From Platycnemis pennipes (taxonomy: Eukaryota; Arthropoda; Insecta; Odonata; Platycnemididae), in contig OW121849.1 in the NCBI GenBank assembly GCA_933228895.1, forward strand, positions 125,740,849-125,804,848: 64,000 bases of DNA. Direction: 5' to 3'. A model generated the notes under the pieces. That model made no database searches, had not been told where the DNA came from, and worked only from the letters and a program-made list of their open reading frames with translations. A program made the translations under genes and the position numbers. This document shows, one piece after another, positions 1 through 12,779 of the stretch; within the stretch, counting starts at the first letter, position 1, and the number at the start of each line of letters is the position of its first letter.

Positions 1-792
1 ATCAATCTTTTCGCAAAATTTATTTGGCCAATTACGAGTCTTTCGTTGGCCAATTACATTTGAAAATACATCGGCTGATGGATGATACTGGAACGTACGA
101 AGAAAATCTTAATATCAATAGCACCCTGAGATGCTACACTTGCTAAAAACCTGATATCAGTTGTGTATTCTACATTGACATCGAATTAATTACTCTGAGT
201 ATTCAGGTAAAATACATTATCTCGATATTAATGGCACTGTAATATCAATAATTCTATGGATTCCCCTTTTCATTTCGTCAGGCAATAATAGTTTGGCGAA
301 GTAAAACAGTGGAGGGAGAGATACTTTCAATCAAGGTCTGCCGTCAAAACGCCTTATCTGAATTTCTTGGTAAACGGCCAATTAGCATAGCTAAAGCACC
401 GTAACTTGTGCGTTAGGTCTGTGTAGACTGTTAGCGTGAGAGAAGAAAAGATTATCTTTTGCGGTGAGACTAGGGTTGCCAAAATGGTGACTTTTTCCAC
501 ATTTCCCCGTCAACAATATCCGTAATCTCCCAGATTTACTTTCAAGGCTTTCGACACACGAAGACACCATGAAATCTGATTTATTTCAGCGACATTCCTA
601 ACTTTCTCAGACCCTTTAATGTGAACGGAAGGAAGTCGTTACTGATTCCACGCGACATCCATAGTTTAAATAAAATACAAAGAGAAGCACAAAAAAGCTC
701 AAAATATTTAAAATTTTATACTTTTGGTAGGTGAAAAAACCGTATAGGGTTAGTACGTTAGATGAGGATGGGTTTACCCAGTAATTATCTTA
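1..792. other. Non-coding AT-rich sequence
   Basis: I see no coding exon, RNA gene or recognisable repeat here. It ends at the left target-site copy (TTA, 790-792) of a small inverted-repeat transposon. Confidence 0.5.
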
Positions 793-1025
793 AGGCCTGG
801 TTACACGATACATTAGCACGTACGGGTTCATGTACATTTGCGTGAATGGTTTCAGCGCAACTTGTGCGAATGCATGAACCAAATAGAACAGGTTCTATTT
901 TCTGTTCACGCATTCATTCATTTGTACATTTTGGTGTGGTTACACGGTGCATTTTCGCGTTCATTCTCGCGTTCATGCATTTACACATTAACTCGTACGT
1001 GTTAATACATCGTGTAACCAGGCCT
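793..1025. mobile_element. Harbinger-like MITE, 233 bp
   Basis: A short non-autonomous DNA transposon. The ends are inverted copies beginning AGGCCTGGTTACACGAT; the match continues, with a few differences, through about 31 bp. It is flanked by TTA on both sides (790-792 and 1026-1028), and 3-bp TWA duplications are usual for PIF/Harbinger elements. It encodes nothing convincing. The centre contains TAGAACAGGTTCTATTTTC, which recurs in the related element at 40639-40855. Superfamily assignment is inferred from the target site only. Confidence 0.75.
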
Positions 1026-1028
1026 TTA

Positions 1029-2771
1029 AAGATCAACGGAAAATTGAGTGACTTCAAACAATCTAAAAACTGCAGAAGTTTTGAAACCAAGCTTGTGTTT
1101 AATGTTGCCGAATTTTGAATACACTCGGAGACAAGTTAGATCCGACTCGTTTTTTTCCCTTCCGCGGATTTTTTCAAGCACAATTATAATGGTCTAAAGA
1201 ATAACCTTGGGACTTGTAACCCAGTGAATGCACCGCAAAAAAATTAATTTTAATGACTCGAGAGGAAAGGCATTGCAGCTTCTGCTGGCCCAATGTAATG
1301 TGCGAATAACGGAGAAGGGGGAAACACGAAACGATTGATTTGGTTCCCGTCGGCGCCAGGTACGCCACAATAACCCTCTGACCACCCCCCAACCGTGGCC
1401 CACAACAACCCCAAACCCCTGCTCATGCTTGCAGTTCCGCAGAAATTCAAAGGGGCGGTCGTTCTACGCGTGACTGGCACGGAACTCATCAAAATCCCTC
1501 GCTTCAAACCCTTCCCCAAACTTTCCATGCCCAACGTATTCAACTTCCCACACAGTTGTCGCAACACGCAACACACTCCCCGTCTTTGCAGTATTTCTTG
1601 AGAGGAGAAAACTCGAAAGAAACGTGTTTTTTTTTAATCAGGACAGAGGTTAGCCTTATACTCACGCCATCAAGCACGAAGCCGCGCCGATCCTTTATCA
1701 GTTCGCCGTTCTGCAATCTTCCACACAGCAACAGAAAATGGATTACCTATTAATCAAGCGTAAGTTTTACGCTACAAGTCCACTTTATCTTCTAAGAGAT
1801 GGAATCAAAGATTAATCAAATGCACACTCCTGAGAGATGAAGCGAAACACTGAAAGGGCTCAAAGTTAGAGAAGACATGCAATCAAATACAAGTTTTCTG
1901 GTAACCGATAATGATTCCTCCCCCAATAATTTTTACAACCTACTAATCTACATATAACTAAATTTAATTTTTACTAAACAATAAACTTTCACGCGCGAAA
2001 AAATTTAGTATATTCATGCAATCATTACAATTCAGTTACATAGAAATCTTATCCATTTTTGTCATAAATCCATCAAATACTAGGATAAGGGGGGGACAAT
2101 TTGACAATAACTAAACGCTCTAGGTTGGCATTAAAATAATATGAATTTTACCCTAACATTGCAACTTCCAGATTTTTGGTATCTCACATTCTATCCCGAA
2201 CTTATTCAGAATCGCATAACATGTACTGACGAAGTAATAAGTCAAAACTAGCAGGCGTCGTAGTCTACATAGACCAAACAGGATAAAGGCATTAATTTTC
2301 CAAAATATGATCTATGTTAAGTCAAATTAAACATCCTATCAGTTTTGAATCTAATGAATTTTACCGGTATTACTCGCTTTTAACCAGTGATTACCAAGAT
2401 TTTTTTTCATAACCGTTAACCCAATAATAGGAGAAAAATGTTAAGTTGAAATCAAGATAATTACCATTGCCAAATATTACAAATCTAACTTAGCATGAAC
2501 AAAAGTTTTAATTAGTGAATTAAATTGTCCTTGAAATTGTCTCTGAATCGACATTGATTTTTTTTCAATTGAATACCTGCTCAAAAATTAAGGGAAGTTA
2601 CGTACGTTACCGAGGAGAAAACTTTAGAAAAAACGATACTCATAACAGTGAGCCAGTAATTGTGTTTTCGGCCATTGAATGGGTATATTCAAAACTTAAG
2701 TTACAAGTACTGCAATTAACCTCCAGGGATGAGCGCATTGCTCTCAGTCAATGAAGGATTATCTTCGGGAG
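1029..2771. other. Non-coding; GC-richer patch at about 1140-1740
   Basis: Mostly unique AT-rich sequence. The patch at 1140-1740 is noticeably richer in G and C than its surroundings. On the minus strand it contains a short open stretch that ends at a good donor (GTGAGT, intron starting at 1665). This could be a 5' exon or a promoter region, but I recognise no protein. The rest shows nothing I can name. Confidence 0.35.
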
Positions 2772-5091
2772 CAGTGGCGGATCTAGGTTTTGACCAAGGG
2801 GGGGGCTAACCGGGGGTCTGGGTAATTCCCCTCAGCCGAAGGGGGTTTCGCGGATTTTGGAAATTTGGGATTTTCAAGACTCAAAAACGGCGGTTTTAGG
2901 CTAATTCTTTGATAAAAAAGACACTACTATGCACATTTTGTAGGTCGTTTTATTAGTAAAAGGTTTATGGTGATCATTATGGGCCTAGATTGAAATACCG
3001 GTAATATTAATAATAAAAACTTATGATGATGCTTTATCAAGTTTTTAAAGTATGACTTAATGATAAGGAACACAAATATAGACAAATCAATTTTATGATT
3101 AGATAAGGTCATTTGTTTTTATTATCAAATTTTTACGATAAACAACAGTCAGGAAGTTAAAATAGGAAAAAACATTCAAAAAGTAATTATAATTAATTTA
3201 AATTTGACTGCTTGTTGATCTTTGAACTAGAGATACTTAACAACAAAAGGGGGAATTTATAATGGGTGCTATAAAATAGTAAAAATATTACTTCCGATTG
3301 AATACAGCGGTTTAATTTAAAAATCAACAATGACATTCTTCACCTAGTTGTGGAAGCTGCGTTATGAATCATTTTCCCAGTTCTCTACACTCATCCATCT
3401 AATCTTAGCCTTGCTAAATATGCTGATTACCTATTTCGTCTACTGGTATCTCCCTTTCTTACTAGGTTGGAGGGAATGAGGCCTTCAAGAGGAAGGACTC
3501 CACAGAAACCTCTGCTGAATCTTGTATCTATCTCTGAAATAAAATGATCCAAAAGAGGCAGTAAGACTGATCTCCTGATACATTCTTCAGGATTTTCTGC
3601 GGGCGCGTTGCTTCTGTTTCTTTGACGGATGCATGTTCTCGGTGTTGATATGTCAAACCCCAGCTCATCTGCAACTTGAAGGGAGTTTTCGTACAGACTT
3701 TTGAACTCAAGTTTGGCTTCGCGCCGAATATTTTTGAAGTTCTCCAAAATGTCAGTTACGTTAACTAAAGCAGACGAGATATCCTGCTTGGGGCTTTGCA
3801 ACCGCTGACTTAGTCTTAAAGTTAAACCAAGGCAGTAGGCTGCAACTTCAAGGCCAACTACAAATTTGCTTTTTTTGATGGCGCATGATAACATGTACGC
3901 TTCAGACGACACTTCTGGCGTTTTTTGTCAATCAAATTTTCCAGTACTGTGACAACAGGTATAATTAACTCTTTAAAGGTGATGACGCTACCATGTCTCT
4001 TGACCCATCGTGTAGAGTAAAGTGCCCTCAGTCTCTGTTTCTTTGATTCGGAGAATTTCATTTTTTTCGAGAACATCGATAAGAGCATTTACTCGATGAG
4101 TGGAGGCCGATAGGAAGACATAAACCGTTCCAACCGTTCCCATAACATTTCTTATTGCTGAGATTTCGCAACATTTTGTGATGCTCAAGTTCAAGGAGTT
4201 ACTGAAGCAATGAGTGTAAATTGCGAGTGGCTGTTGCTGCGATATTCAGGCTTGTACGCCGTGTAAATGCCCCGCCATATTTGATCCTCCGTCGTACCCT
4301 TGACCACATAGGTAATCATGTGACAAGCCAAGTTTTGACATCTCTTCGTCTATCGTTGATTTGATAGGCAAGCTCGTTGTTTATTTGAGCTCAATGAAGC
4401 CAATAAATTCCTCCTTTACTATGGATTTGTTCAAATCAATGTATCGTACACAGAATGTAAGTTGCTCCTTCCTACTAACATCGGTAGTCTCGTCACTTAT
4501 TATGAAGAAATATTTGGCTTTTTTTACATCTTCAACAATTTTCTAACGTAAAAAATCACCAATGCATTCTATCACATTATTTTGGATGGTTTTGCTAATA
4601 AGTGTGTTGTTGCGTTTGCATGTCGAAAGATGTCATTTTAAGTCTTCGTCGCCTGCATCTATTCTAAATGACAAGAGACTTTGAAAACCCCCTGTTTTCC
4701 TTGAAGAGCCATTTCTTAGTCTTCTTCACTGCTCAAATTGCCATCATCTAGATGGCCCCTCATGGGGAGGTTGTTCTGGGCACAAAATAGTATTATTTTT
4801 ATTGTGGGTTTCAATCGTTTTCCATTTTCCTCAACTATGTTTGCTCTTTTTCTATCGATCATTAGACCAACATGTTTGGTTGAAATTCCAGGAGCAGATT
4901 CCATAGACTTTTGAAATGTAGAGCTTTCTCCATTGTAACTAAACATAACCAATATAACTAAATACTTATAAAATATAACTAAATACTTTACACAGTGGTA
5001 ACCTCCAAAAATTTCGATTTTATCTAGTATATGTTTCCACCCAATGGGGGGGGCTATAGCCCCCTTAGCCCCCCCCATAGATCCGCCACTG
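2772..5091 (-). mobile_element. hAT DNA transposon, 2320 bp, decayed
   Basis: The ends are inverted: CAGTGGCGGATCTA at the left, with its complement at the right edge. The element is flanked by a perfect 8-bp duplication, TTCGGGAG, at 2764-2771 and 5092-5099, which is diagnostic of hAT insertion. A decayed minus-strand transposase lies inside. G/C runs next to both ends form a second, imperfect inverted repeat. The perfect target duplication suggests the insertion is not very old, although the coding region is broken. Confidence 0.92.
3427..5078 (-). pseudogene. hAT transposase of the ZMYM1-like (TTF/DUF4371) type, broken
   Basis: Pieces of one transposase are scattered over several minus-strand frames. 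An upstream piece (4716-5078) ends in the run LPMRGHLDDG, typical of the region before the DUF4371 core of ZMYM1-like hAT transposases. The downstream piece (3427-3912) matches the helical C-terminal region, including NVTDILENFKNIR and a DHFISEIDTRF motif just before the dimerisation segment. Frameshifts and stops separate the parts, so no functional protein can be made. The family call is from recalled motif resemblance, not a search. Confidence 0.75.
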
Positions 5092-5099
5092 TTCGGGAG

Positions 5100-5965
5100 G
5101 TATAAACTAAGAGATTCGTACGCATCAGTGTTGCCGCAAATTCACTGCCGTAATTACGGAATATGCACTTTATCAGGAGCAAATTTTTTTGAATGATTAG
5201 AAAGTAGATGATGGCAAGGTAAGTAGGAGAGGACATTATGTAGAATCTCTACGCGATATCGATTGCAAGTTCAAGAAAAGTGGTTCTAAGAAACTTAAAG
5301 ATTAGTCCGAAATAGGAAGTGGAATATAATTAAGAATATTTTCACAGAATCTGCCTCGATAAACAGCATTCTGAAAACATCACAATGGCAGAAACGTCTA
5401 CAACTGGCGACATGACAATTAATCTTGCGGTGAATTACCTAAGTACTAGTGAAACAGCCTTTGTGTGTCGTTAATCTTCGAAAGGTTGTGTAATGGAAGA
5501 GGGAAACACTCATGGCATTAAAATATTATGCATAGTAGAGGTAAAAGCTAAACTAGTTGGATGGGAAAGACATTTATATACGAACTAGGTGAAACTTCAT
5601 TCAGGGCTTCATACTAATTAAGAATTTAACCAATAGAAATATAACCTTAAAATAAAGTATTTCGATCATGAAAACTGGAAAAAGCAACTGAAAAACGGGA
5701 AAAATATTGTGAATGAATATTTTATAACCACGCGACACGCGGTATCACCCATATTTAAACGAATCTATTTAATATCCACTAAATGATTAATTGATGGTGG
5801 TAAATGATTGATATCCTTATGCATTGGTGGAAACCAATACACATGAATGTTGTCAGCTCTGACTCCAAAAAAATCCTCATTTATCCAAGAGGTAATTTTG
5901 GTAATCCCAGCTAAGTTACGACGGGGGTTATGCATTCCAATTTGTCGTAAATTTTGCCATTAGGA
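5100..5965. other. Non-coding interval between two hAT insertions
   Basis: AT-rich unique-looking sequence with no open frame of note. It separates the element ending at 5091 from the target duplication (GTTTTGAA, 5966-5973) of the next one. Confidence 0.5.
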
Positions 5966-5973
5966 GTTTTGAA

Positions 5974-8077
5974 TAGTGATGGCCGGATCGGATCCGTCGG
6001 ATCCAAAGATCCGCTAATCTTTCATTTTTCTCGGTTACGGATTCGGATCCAAAGACGGAGTAAAATCGGATCCGGATCGTAGATTTTAAATTTTCGCGGC
6101 TTAGCAATCGAAGTGCCCCGTGAATGGAATGTATGTGCGGTAGATATTGACAAGAAGAGGATGTGTAACTAAGGTCACGTAATTAGATGAAAATGTTCCC
6201 GTGCAACTAGAAGAAAAAAATAAATTTGACTTTTTTCCCCCATTACCCCGGTATCGCGGGAAAAAATACGTAGGATGTCATGCGGGTAGCCTACATTCGC
6301 CGGGATCACGCGTACAACGAGAGCTTGTGTACTGTACGAAGTTCGATCCCAATCGGTTTGATTTTTTTCTTTCAGTAACTGCATCGAAAATGTTATCATA
6401 TTCAATTTCAAACCTTAAATCTGAATACTCACTTCATTATACTTTTGTTGTTTAAATTAGATTACAAATGTATCACTCTTAATTAAGGATGGTCGGGTCT
6501 GATCCAAAGATCCACGGGTCTTTCATTTCATTCGCTACTTAAATCATATCCGAGGATAGTAAAAATTCAGATCTGGATCGGATATTTTAACATCTCGCAG
6601 CCTCGTAATCGATGCGCCCCGCGAATGGAATGTAAGTATGGTAGATACCAACAAGGAGAGGTTAAGTAACTTGGGTCACGAAATGAGAAGAAGATTTTTT
6701 CCGTGCCACAAACGAGGAAAACAAAATAAAAAATACTCGTATTGATCTTTTTCTCCATACGCCCGGATGTGCGAGAAAAAAACTCAAGCCGAATGTCATG
6801 CGGGTCGCCTACATTCGTTAGATTCCCGTGAACCTATGAGAGCGTAGTTGTTAAAAATGAGGGCTAGTGTACTGCCAGTCGCGAGTTCGATCCTTAACAC
6901 TACCTAAGAATACAGCCGTGCTGTATTCCTAGGGTAATGCTAGTAGGCAGTTTAAAAAAAGTAGATTATCAGAAACTTCATGCCAAATTATAAGTCAAAA
7001 AAATAATTAAATTTGGCGAAAGGAAATGATTGGAAAAAATTTATATTACAGAATTAAATTGTGGAATCATTACGTTAACTTTACAGTGTATTTTTGAGTG
7101 ACACATTTTTAAATCTAGTAGAAGCGATATAAGTACATAAAAGTCAGTATCCTCACACAACGGTTGGAAATGAAGGATGATAAAGTTTTTTATTCAATGG
7201 TTGAAAAAAAATTTTAAACAGCGTAAGAATCGAACTTCATTACCTGCAGTCCACTACTCCACTCTGTTATTGTCGGCTTACCCGAGTTTGGAGAATGCAG
7301 GCTCCCCACATGTCATTCTACTTTTTTCATGCAAACCCAGGCCAATGGCGAAAAAATCCGAAACATTTTTTTTAAATTTTGCTCCTAGTTGCATGAAAAA
7401 AGGTTAACTTAATTTCAAGATCAGAGTTACACAACCTCCCCTAAGGAGTACATAATGCTCAAATTTCATTTTAAAGGTTAGTATTAATAAGACAATGTAA
7501 AATTGTTAGTTTAGTGATATTCTATAATATTTTTTTCGTCTTAAAAATGGAATCCCCAGATATTCCATAAATGAGATCTCTTGGCCGCATTAAATTTTTT
7601 CTTGTGTTTCTAAAAAATAATTTGAAAGCGTTCAAGGATTTGATTAATAATTGGAAAATAATTCCTTCATTAATTAAAACGAACTTATAAGGTTTCTTTT
7701 AACTGCACTCTAAAGAATAGTTGTACGGGTTTCAGGAATGTATTGCTTGATGAGTATGTGATAATGAAAGTGAACTTTACATTAGAAGTAACAAGATATT
7801 GCATGAATTGCATTAATTACAAGTTATTGCATGAGTAAATCTTGATCCAAGTAAATATAATCCTCATAGAAGATAGGAAGTTGATATTTCTACAATAATT
7901 TTGCCTGTTTTTGGTAATTCTATTGTTGCTGTTTTTATATATACCTATATTAAAAATCTAGAAAGGAATGAAATTCAGAATTGAGTATCTGAAACTAAGG
8001 ATCCGAAACTGAGATAAAGATCCGAAACCCAGGCAAGGATCCGGTTCCGACAAAAAACCTGGATCTGTCCATCACTA
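5974..8077. mobile_element. Non-autonomous hAT-ended element, 2104 bp, modular
   Basis: The element begins TAGTGATGG and ends CCATCACTA. It is flanked by a perfect 8-bp duplication, GTTTTGAA, at 5966-5973 and 8078-8085. It has no transposase. Two diverged direct copies of one module lie in the left half (about 5980-6360 and 6485-6960), both rich in GGATCCGGATC-like strings. Three strings resembling the tRNA B box occur: 6340-6350 and 6883-6893 on +, and 7227-7238 on -. A truncated copy lies at about 26923-28017. The hAT assignment rests on the duplication length and the ends. Confidence 0.88.
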
Positions 8078-8085
8078 GTTTTGAA

Positions 8086-10574
8086 ATCTAAGTTTAAGAC
8101 CATTTCATGGAATGCAAGTTATAACTTCCGCAAGTAGTAGAGCTCTTTAATCACGAGCACTTTTAAGCGACATTATGGAGTAACGTTAAATTTCCTCGTT
8201 ATCGAGATTTCATCAAATGAATTACTGCAATAACTATTGTTAAATATTGGCAAGGAATATGGGATATGTGATTCAATCACTGCGTCATAAGAGTTGCATC
8301 ATAACACGTACCCGTCTACCACAAGGCTGAAATGTTGCAGGTTCACGCAAAGGTACTCTTCGCTTAACTATAAGCCACCTCAGTAGTATTCACACCATAA
8401 ATCCATTAATATAAATCAAGGCTTGTGACTGACCACACGGGAAGTGAACTTCCTTTTTATATCAAAAATACTGTCGTAATTTTTCCTGCTAAGCCAACTC
8501 ACAACCTAAACGAAACCTTTTCCACAGTCAGAGATATAAACTTAAGCATGAAGGTGGGTAACGTCTCAATACGATTTCGCAGTTCTCTGAATTCACAGAT
8601 ATGAAGGGCTGCTGATAATCGTTGCAATAAAAACAAATTATTGAAAGGACAATCCTGCATGTCAGATTGATACATTTTGTAGTATGATACATCGAATTTT
8701 GCATAACTGCTATCCAGAAATGTGAGAATTAAACAAAAACTCGGAAAATATTTGCTTTCAAATCAAAGACTTTTAGAACTGGCATAAGAATTGACCAAAA
8801 TGCAGACAAAACCGTCATTGAATTCAGGATATGATAATGAGAATACTAACTTAACATATACCTATGGAAAATGCACGCTTAGAGGAGGGTTCTCATTATA
8901 AGGCGAAAGTTTCTCATTATGTTGCCAGCATTATAATACAGTTATATTCAAGGGCGCTTTAAGAAATAAAAACAAGAAGCCTAAATTCGGAGTTTATTTA
9001 TCAACAAGGTCATGAAGTCCGCATTTTCCTTGGGATTACGCGCATACACTATAAATGCTGGAGCGTCTTAAAACCTAATCCTACTACAACTAAATTCAGA
9101 AGGAAGACGGCGAGGAGCACATTTCTACACTTAGTCGCGCGCATAATTTTGCAAATCACTCGCGTACATGAAGTACCACTAATTATTTACAATAGGCATT
9201 TCGACTATCAATCAAGAGCCAACTTCAATGTGACATTATCCTGTTGTTCCGAGGGAAAATTCTTAATCAAAAGTAAATAAATGGACAGAATTCAATTCTA
9301 TTCCATTAAAAGGCAATCATTTAATCTATCAACCATCTAGAAGAAGGAAGATGACAGAAAACTGTTTATCCTCTGAGTGCGATTGCACATTTGCAAAAAT
9401 AAGGTGACTTATTACTTTATTTCACCGAAAGCACCTTTGTCTTCCTGCCACATCAAATGGCTTCGAGATGAATTCCACCCTGACAGGAAACCTTAGAATA
9501 TGCTATGATAGCCGTATGATTTGATTTCCAGTCCCTCAAATCCCGAAGAAGACGCCTGTAGGGAACAGTCCCGACATGAACTCCCTCATCCATTAATATT
9601 TTCATTCCAAACAGTCAATCAAAGAAAATTAAATATAGGTACCAAATATATTCAAGCAAAAATGAGAAAAAGAGAAAAATGATTTAAGCAGAACTATTTA
9701 CCGGAACAATTATCTTCGAGCAGAATCGAATGCCCAGAGAAGAATCAAAAGGAATAAAACCAGCAACTGAGCAAAACAACAGATAATCATCCGACTTGAA
9801 GAGAAAATGAATAAAAGTGGACCAGACTTATTTTAATTCAGCCGAGGACATGTGCTTTTCCAGGCCATTGTTCGAACCCTAGCGCTGAAGAAATTTTGAA
9901 ACTGATTTAGCTCCACATCTGAATGTATTCTGAAGAGCATTTTATTTAAGGGATTCAATCCGACGATGACACGTGAATTCGTTGCAGGCTCTGCTGGGGA
10001 AGACTCGAATCCAGATGAAGTATATTTTATTCAGGAATTGAATAATGTACAGAGCGGAGCAGCCAGGTTTATAAAAAGATGTAAAGATACAGTTAGCAGG
10101 TTGTACATTATATCCTAATAATTTTAATACTATGCTGGAAATCACTATGAAATCGTAGGTTTAAGTACCTGCACACTTAATTTCCACAAGACATTCACGA
10201 TGAATGTCTTTCCCAAGCAAGTACTTGGTCGCCGAAGTTTACTCAGTAAAATTGCTATTACGAAAGTTGAAGTCTAGCCCCCCATAACTTCTAAATATTT
10301 GCCGGCGACATTACACGTATGCAAATAGTAAACTTAAGCCAATTTATTTTAACTTCAAAAATCCTTTCTCATGCACTCCTAAAATTAGAAGTAATTTAAG
10401 CTTCTCATTCAGTTTCTCCACTCCATTCACCACCTGAACTCATCCCCACAAGTAGGATGAAAGGCGATATTAACCCACGAGGTTCATCTTCCATCAAATT
10501 TCTCGACAGTAATAGTAAAAGCATGTATGCATATAGAAATTTTCCTGCTCTATTGCCCTAAGTAGCATTTCCAA
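8086..10574. other. Non-coding interval
   Basis: About 2.5 kb of AT-rich sequence in which I find no exon, structural RNA or recognisable transposon end. Confidence 0.45.
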
Positions 10575-10895
10575 AATATCCTATGACTATAGTACTAGTT
10601 TCCTACCCCGAGAGCCAGGGTTCAAATCCTGGCAGGTTCAGAGATTGTTTTGTCGGTATACCGGTTCCCACTTGAGTGTTGTATGCGGAGCGCCTCAACA
10701 TCAGTACCCCGTCCGATGGATGAGACGTTAAACGTGGACCCCTTGGTGACTTTCGTCAAGAGTAGGCAAATGCCGACTCTTGAGTTTCACTTTACCCTTC
10801 TTTGACTGCAGAAAAATTTCTACCTTTACCTAATCATTTACCAATTCACTGGTCCTTCATGAGGCAATTAACAACGGTCACCTCCCCTACCTAAC
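10575..10895 (+). mobile_element. tRNA-derived SINE, diverged copy
   Basis: A worn copy of the SINE at 33352-33690. The tRNA-like head keeps a B box (GGTTCAAATCC, about 10630). The body shares CACTTGAGTG, a CCGTCCGATGGATGAGACGTT block, and a TTTCGTCAAGAGTAGGC block followed by AATGCCGA. The tail keeps GGTCACCTCCCCTA. No target duplication is obvious and the edges are approximate. Confidence 0.8.
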
Positions 10896-12739
10896 TAATA
10901 AAAATCACTTGACTTTGTCAGGAATATGATACTCAAACAAACGCGGTGGGGAAGCAGAAATGAGACGCTGTATAGGGAAAGGGAGAGTGAGGAGTTGTAG
11001 AGGTGGTGGCGAGCAGATGAGGTCAGCATTGCACACAGTAGCTTTTTTCTTGGAATACACGACTCGCGGAGCATACTAAATGGTACTCCGAAAAGCATGC
11101 CATCGCAGAAAATGCATTCAATGGAAGAGGGCACCTACCTAGACTATGGAACCATAAGGCTCTGTTTCTAAGAAAAATATCTAGAAAAGACAATTAACTC
11201 AATAACACAATTAACTCAATAACACAATACCTATGCTAACAAGGTGATTTTCCGTTCCTCATGAAACTAGGAATTTTTCCAAAGTAATTCGGCAGGAATT
11301 TAAATTACAAAACAGGATAGACAACCGCATAAATGCGGTAGAAACAAAGACTTGATTTTTTATTTCAATAAGTAAACCGCTATCGCATTTACCACAAGAC
11401 CGCACGAGGGAAGTGGCAACCGAAGGAAGTGCACTTGCAATCAAAGCCGAGGTGAATGAAGATGATATACAGTAAATTCTGCAGGTATTTGATGGATAGA
11501 GGGCAAAATATCCAACCAAATAAATTATAACTTATCATGGGAGTGATACACAATGTGTTTCATGACTGCGTAATAAAATCTATCAATGGAAAAACTAGCT
11601 AGGATGTTACACTCATTCCCACTTTACCTGACGGAAAAAATACTGAATGGAACAGCCAGTATCCTTAATGACATCTCAGTGTGATAAATTTAAGGATTCT
11701 CGCATTCAATAAAGTGTATCTTAACGGTCAATATAAAATGCTATAGCTTGAAATCTTAAAAGTAAGCTAAAATAGCGCGACTGCTGCTCCATTATTTTTT
11801 TGCCTTCAAGAGTTCAGAGAAGAGACTCGGAAGTCCAAAAACCCCCAGGGGAAAAAAACAATCCAATAAACTTAGAAAACAAGAATATTTTTTCCCGTAG
11901 CCTCCTTTTGACATCGTTAAGTTTTACAAAATATGCCCGTGTCACGAAACCACTCCCTTCGTGGTTAGTAATATTTTCATGATAGCGAAGGATGACCATA
12001 ACGAGAGAAGAAAATTCACTGGATTAGAAACATTTTACGTAACTTATTATTGGCAAATTCCATCAAGGTATAACGGTAATGATATATATTACCTCGCAAT
12101 AATCCTGCAGAGCGGAAAATACAAATAGGGCACCAACTGAACTGTTGCCTGCAGAAAATAAAAGGTAATGGAAAAACAGCGCCAGTCACAAATCAGAATT
12201 TATGCGGTGGTCTCCACGGGGTATGCCCGATGCTGCAGGGAAGCTGCGGTGTAATTCTCCGGCGAAAACGATAAATCATATGAATGACGCCAGGAATGGC
12301 AAACCTAATTGCGTTATGGGGTGCATGAGACACATGACTAAGGTCTCAAGAGGTGGGCTAGGTCTTCCATGATTTCTCATAAATGCACATCAAATGAAGT
12401 TACCTTTTCCACTTTGACGGATTCCAAATTCCCATCGCAGCCGTAATAATTAATACCTACAAATTGAGTAAAATAAAATCACAAAAGAAATTATATCTAA
12501 GCGGAAGAACGTGATGTGAACACTTGACTTGAACTTGACGTGAACACATGATGATTTAGTAGAAAAAATAATGAATATCAGAACAAATGCAAATAATTCA
12601 TTAATTTGTGATCTTATCTCCGTAAACAACATTGCACTATTATTGCTAATGTCAGGTAGGGTTAATGGGATCCCAGCTTAACTAGTACATAGCGATACGT
12701 AAACACCGGTGACTGCTTAAGTTAATTGTGCCGAATTAG
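10896..12739. other. Non-coding interval
   Basis: No gene seen. A 17-bp unit (CAATTAACTCAATAACA) is repeated in tandem near 11191-11227. The open frame at 11259-11519 on - has no family resemblance and no exon context, so I do not call it. Confidence 0.4.
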
Positions 12740-12779
12740 GCAGTGATCGAATGCTTTGATCAAAGCATTCGATCACTGC
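12740..12779. repeat. 40-bp perfect palindrome
   Basis: Forty bases read identically on both strands, with the centre between 12759 and 12760 (TTTGATCAAA). There is no loop. The pairing stops at 12739/12780. It could extrude a cruciform or be a foldback relic. No gene is adjacent. Confidence 0.9.

Noticed and set aside
6840..6900. tRNA-like string inside the 5974 element
   Set aside because: A-box to B-box spacing is too short and there is no acceptor-stem pairing, so it is a relic rather than a tRNA.
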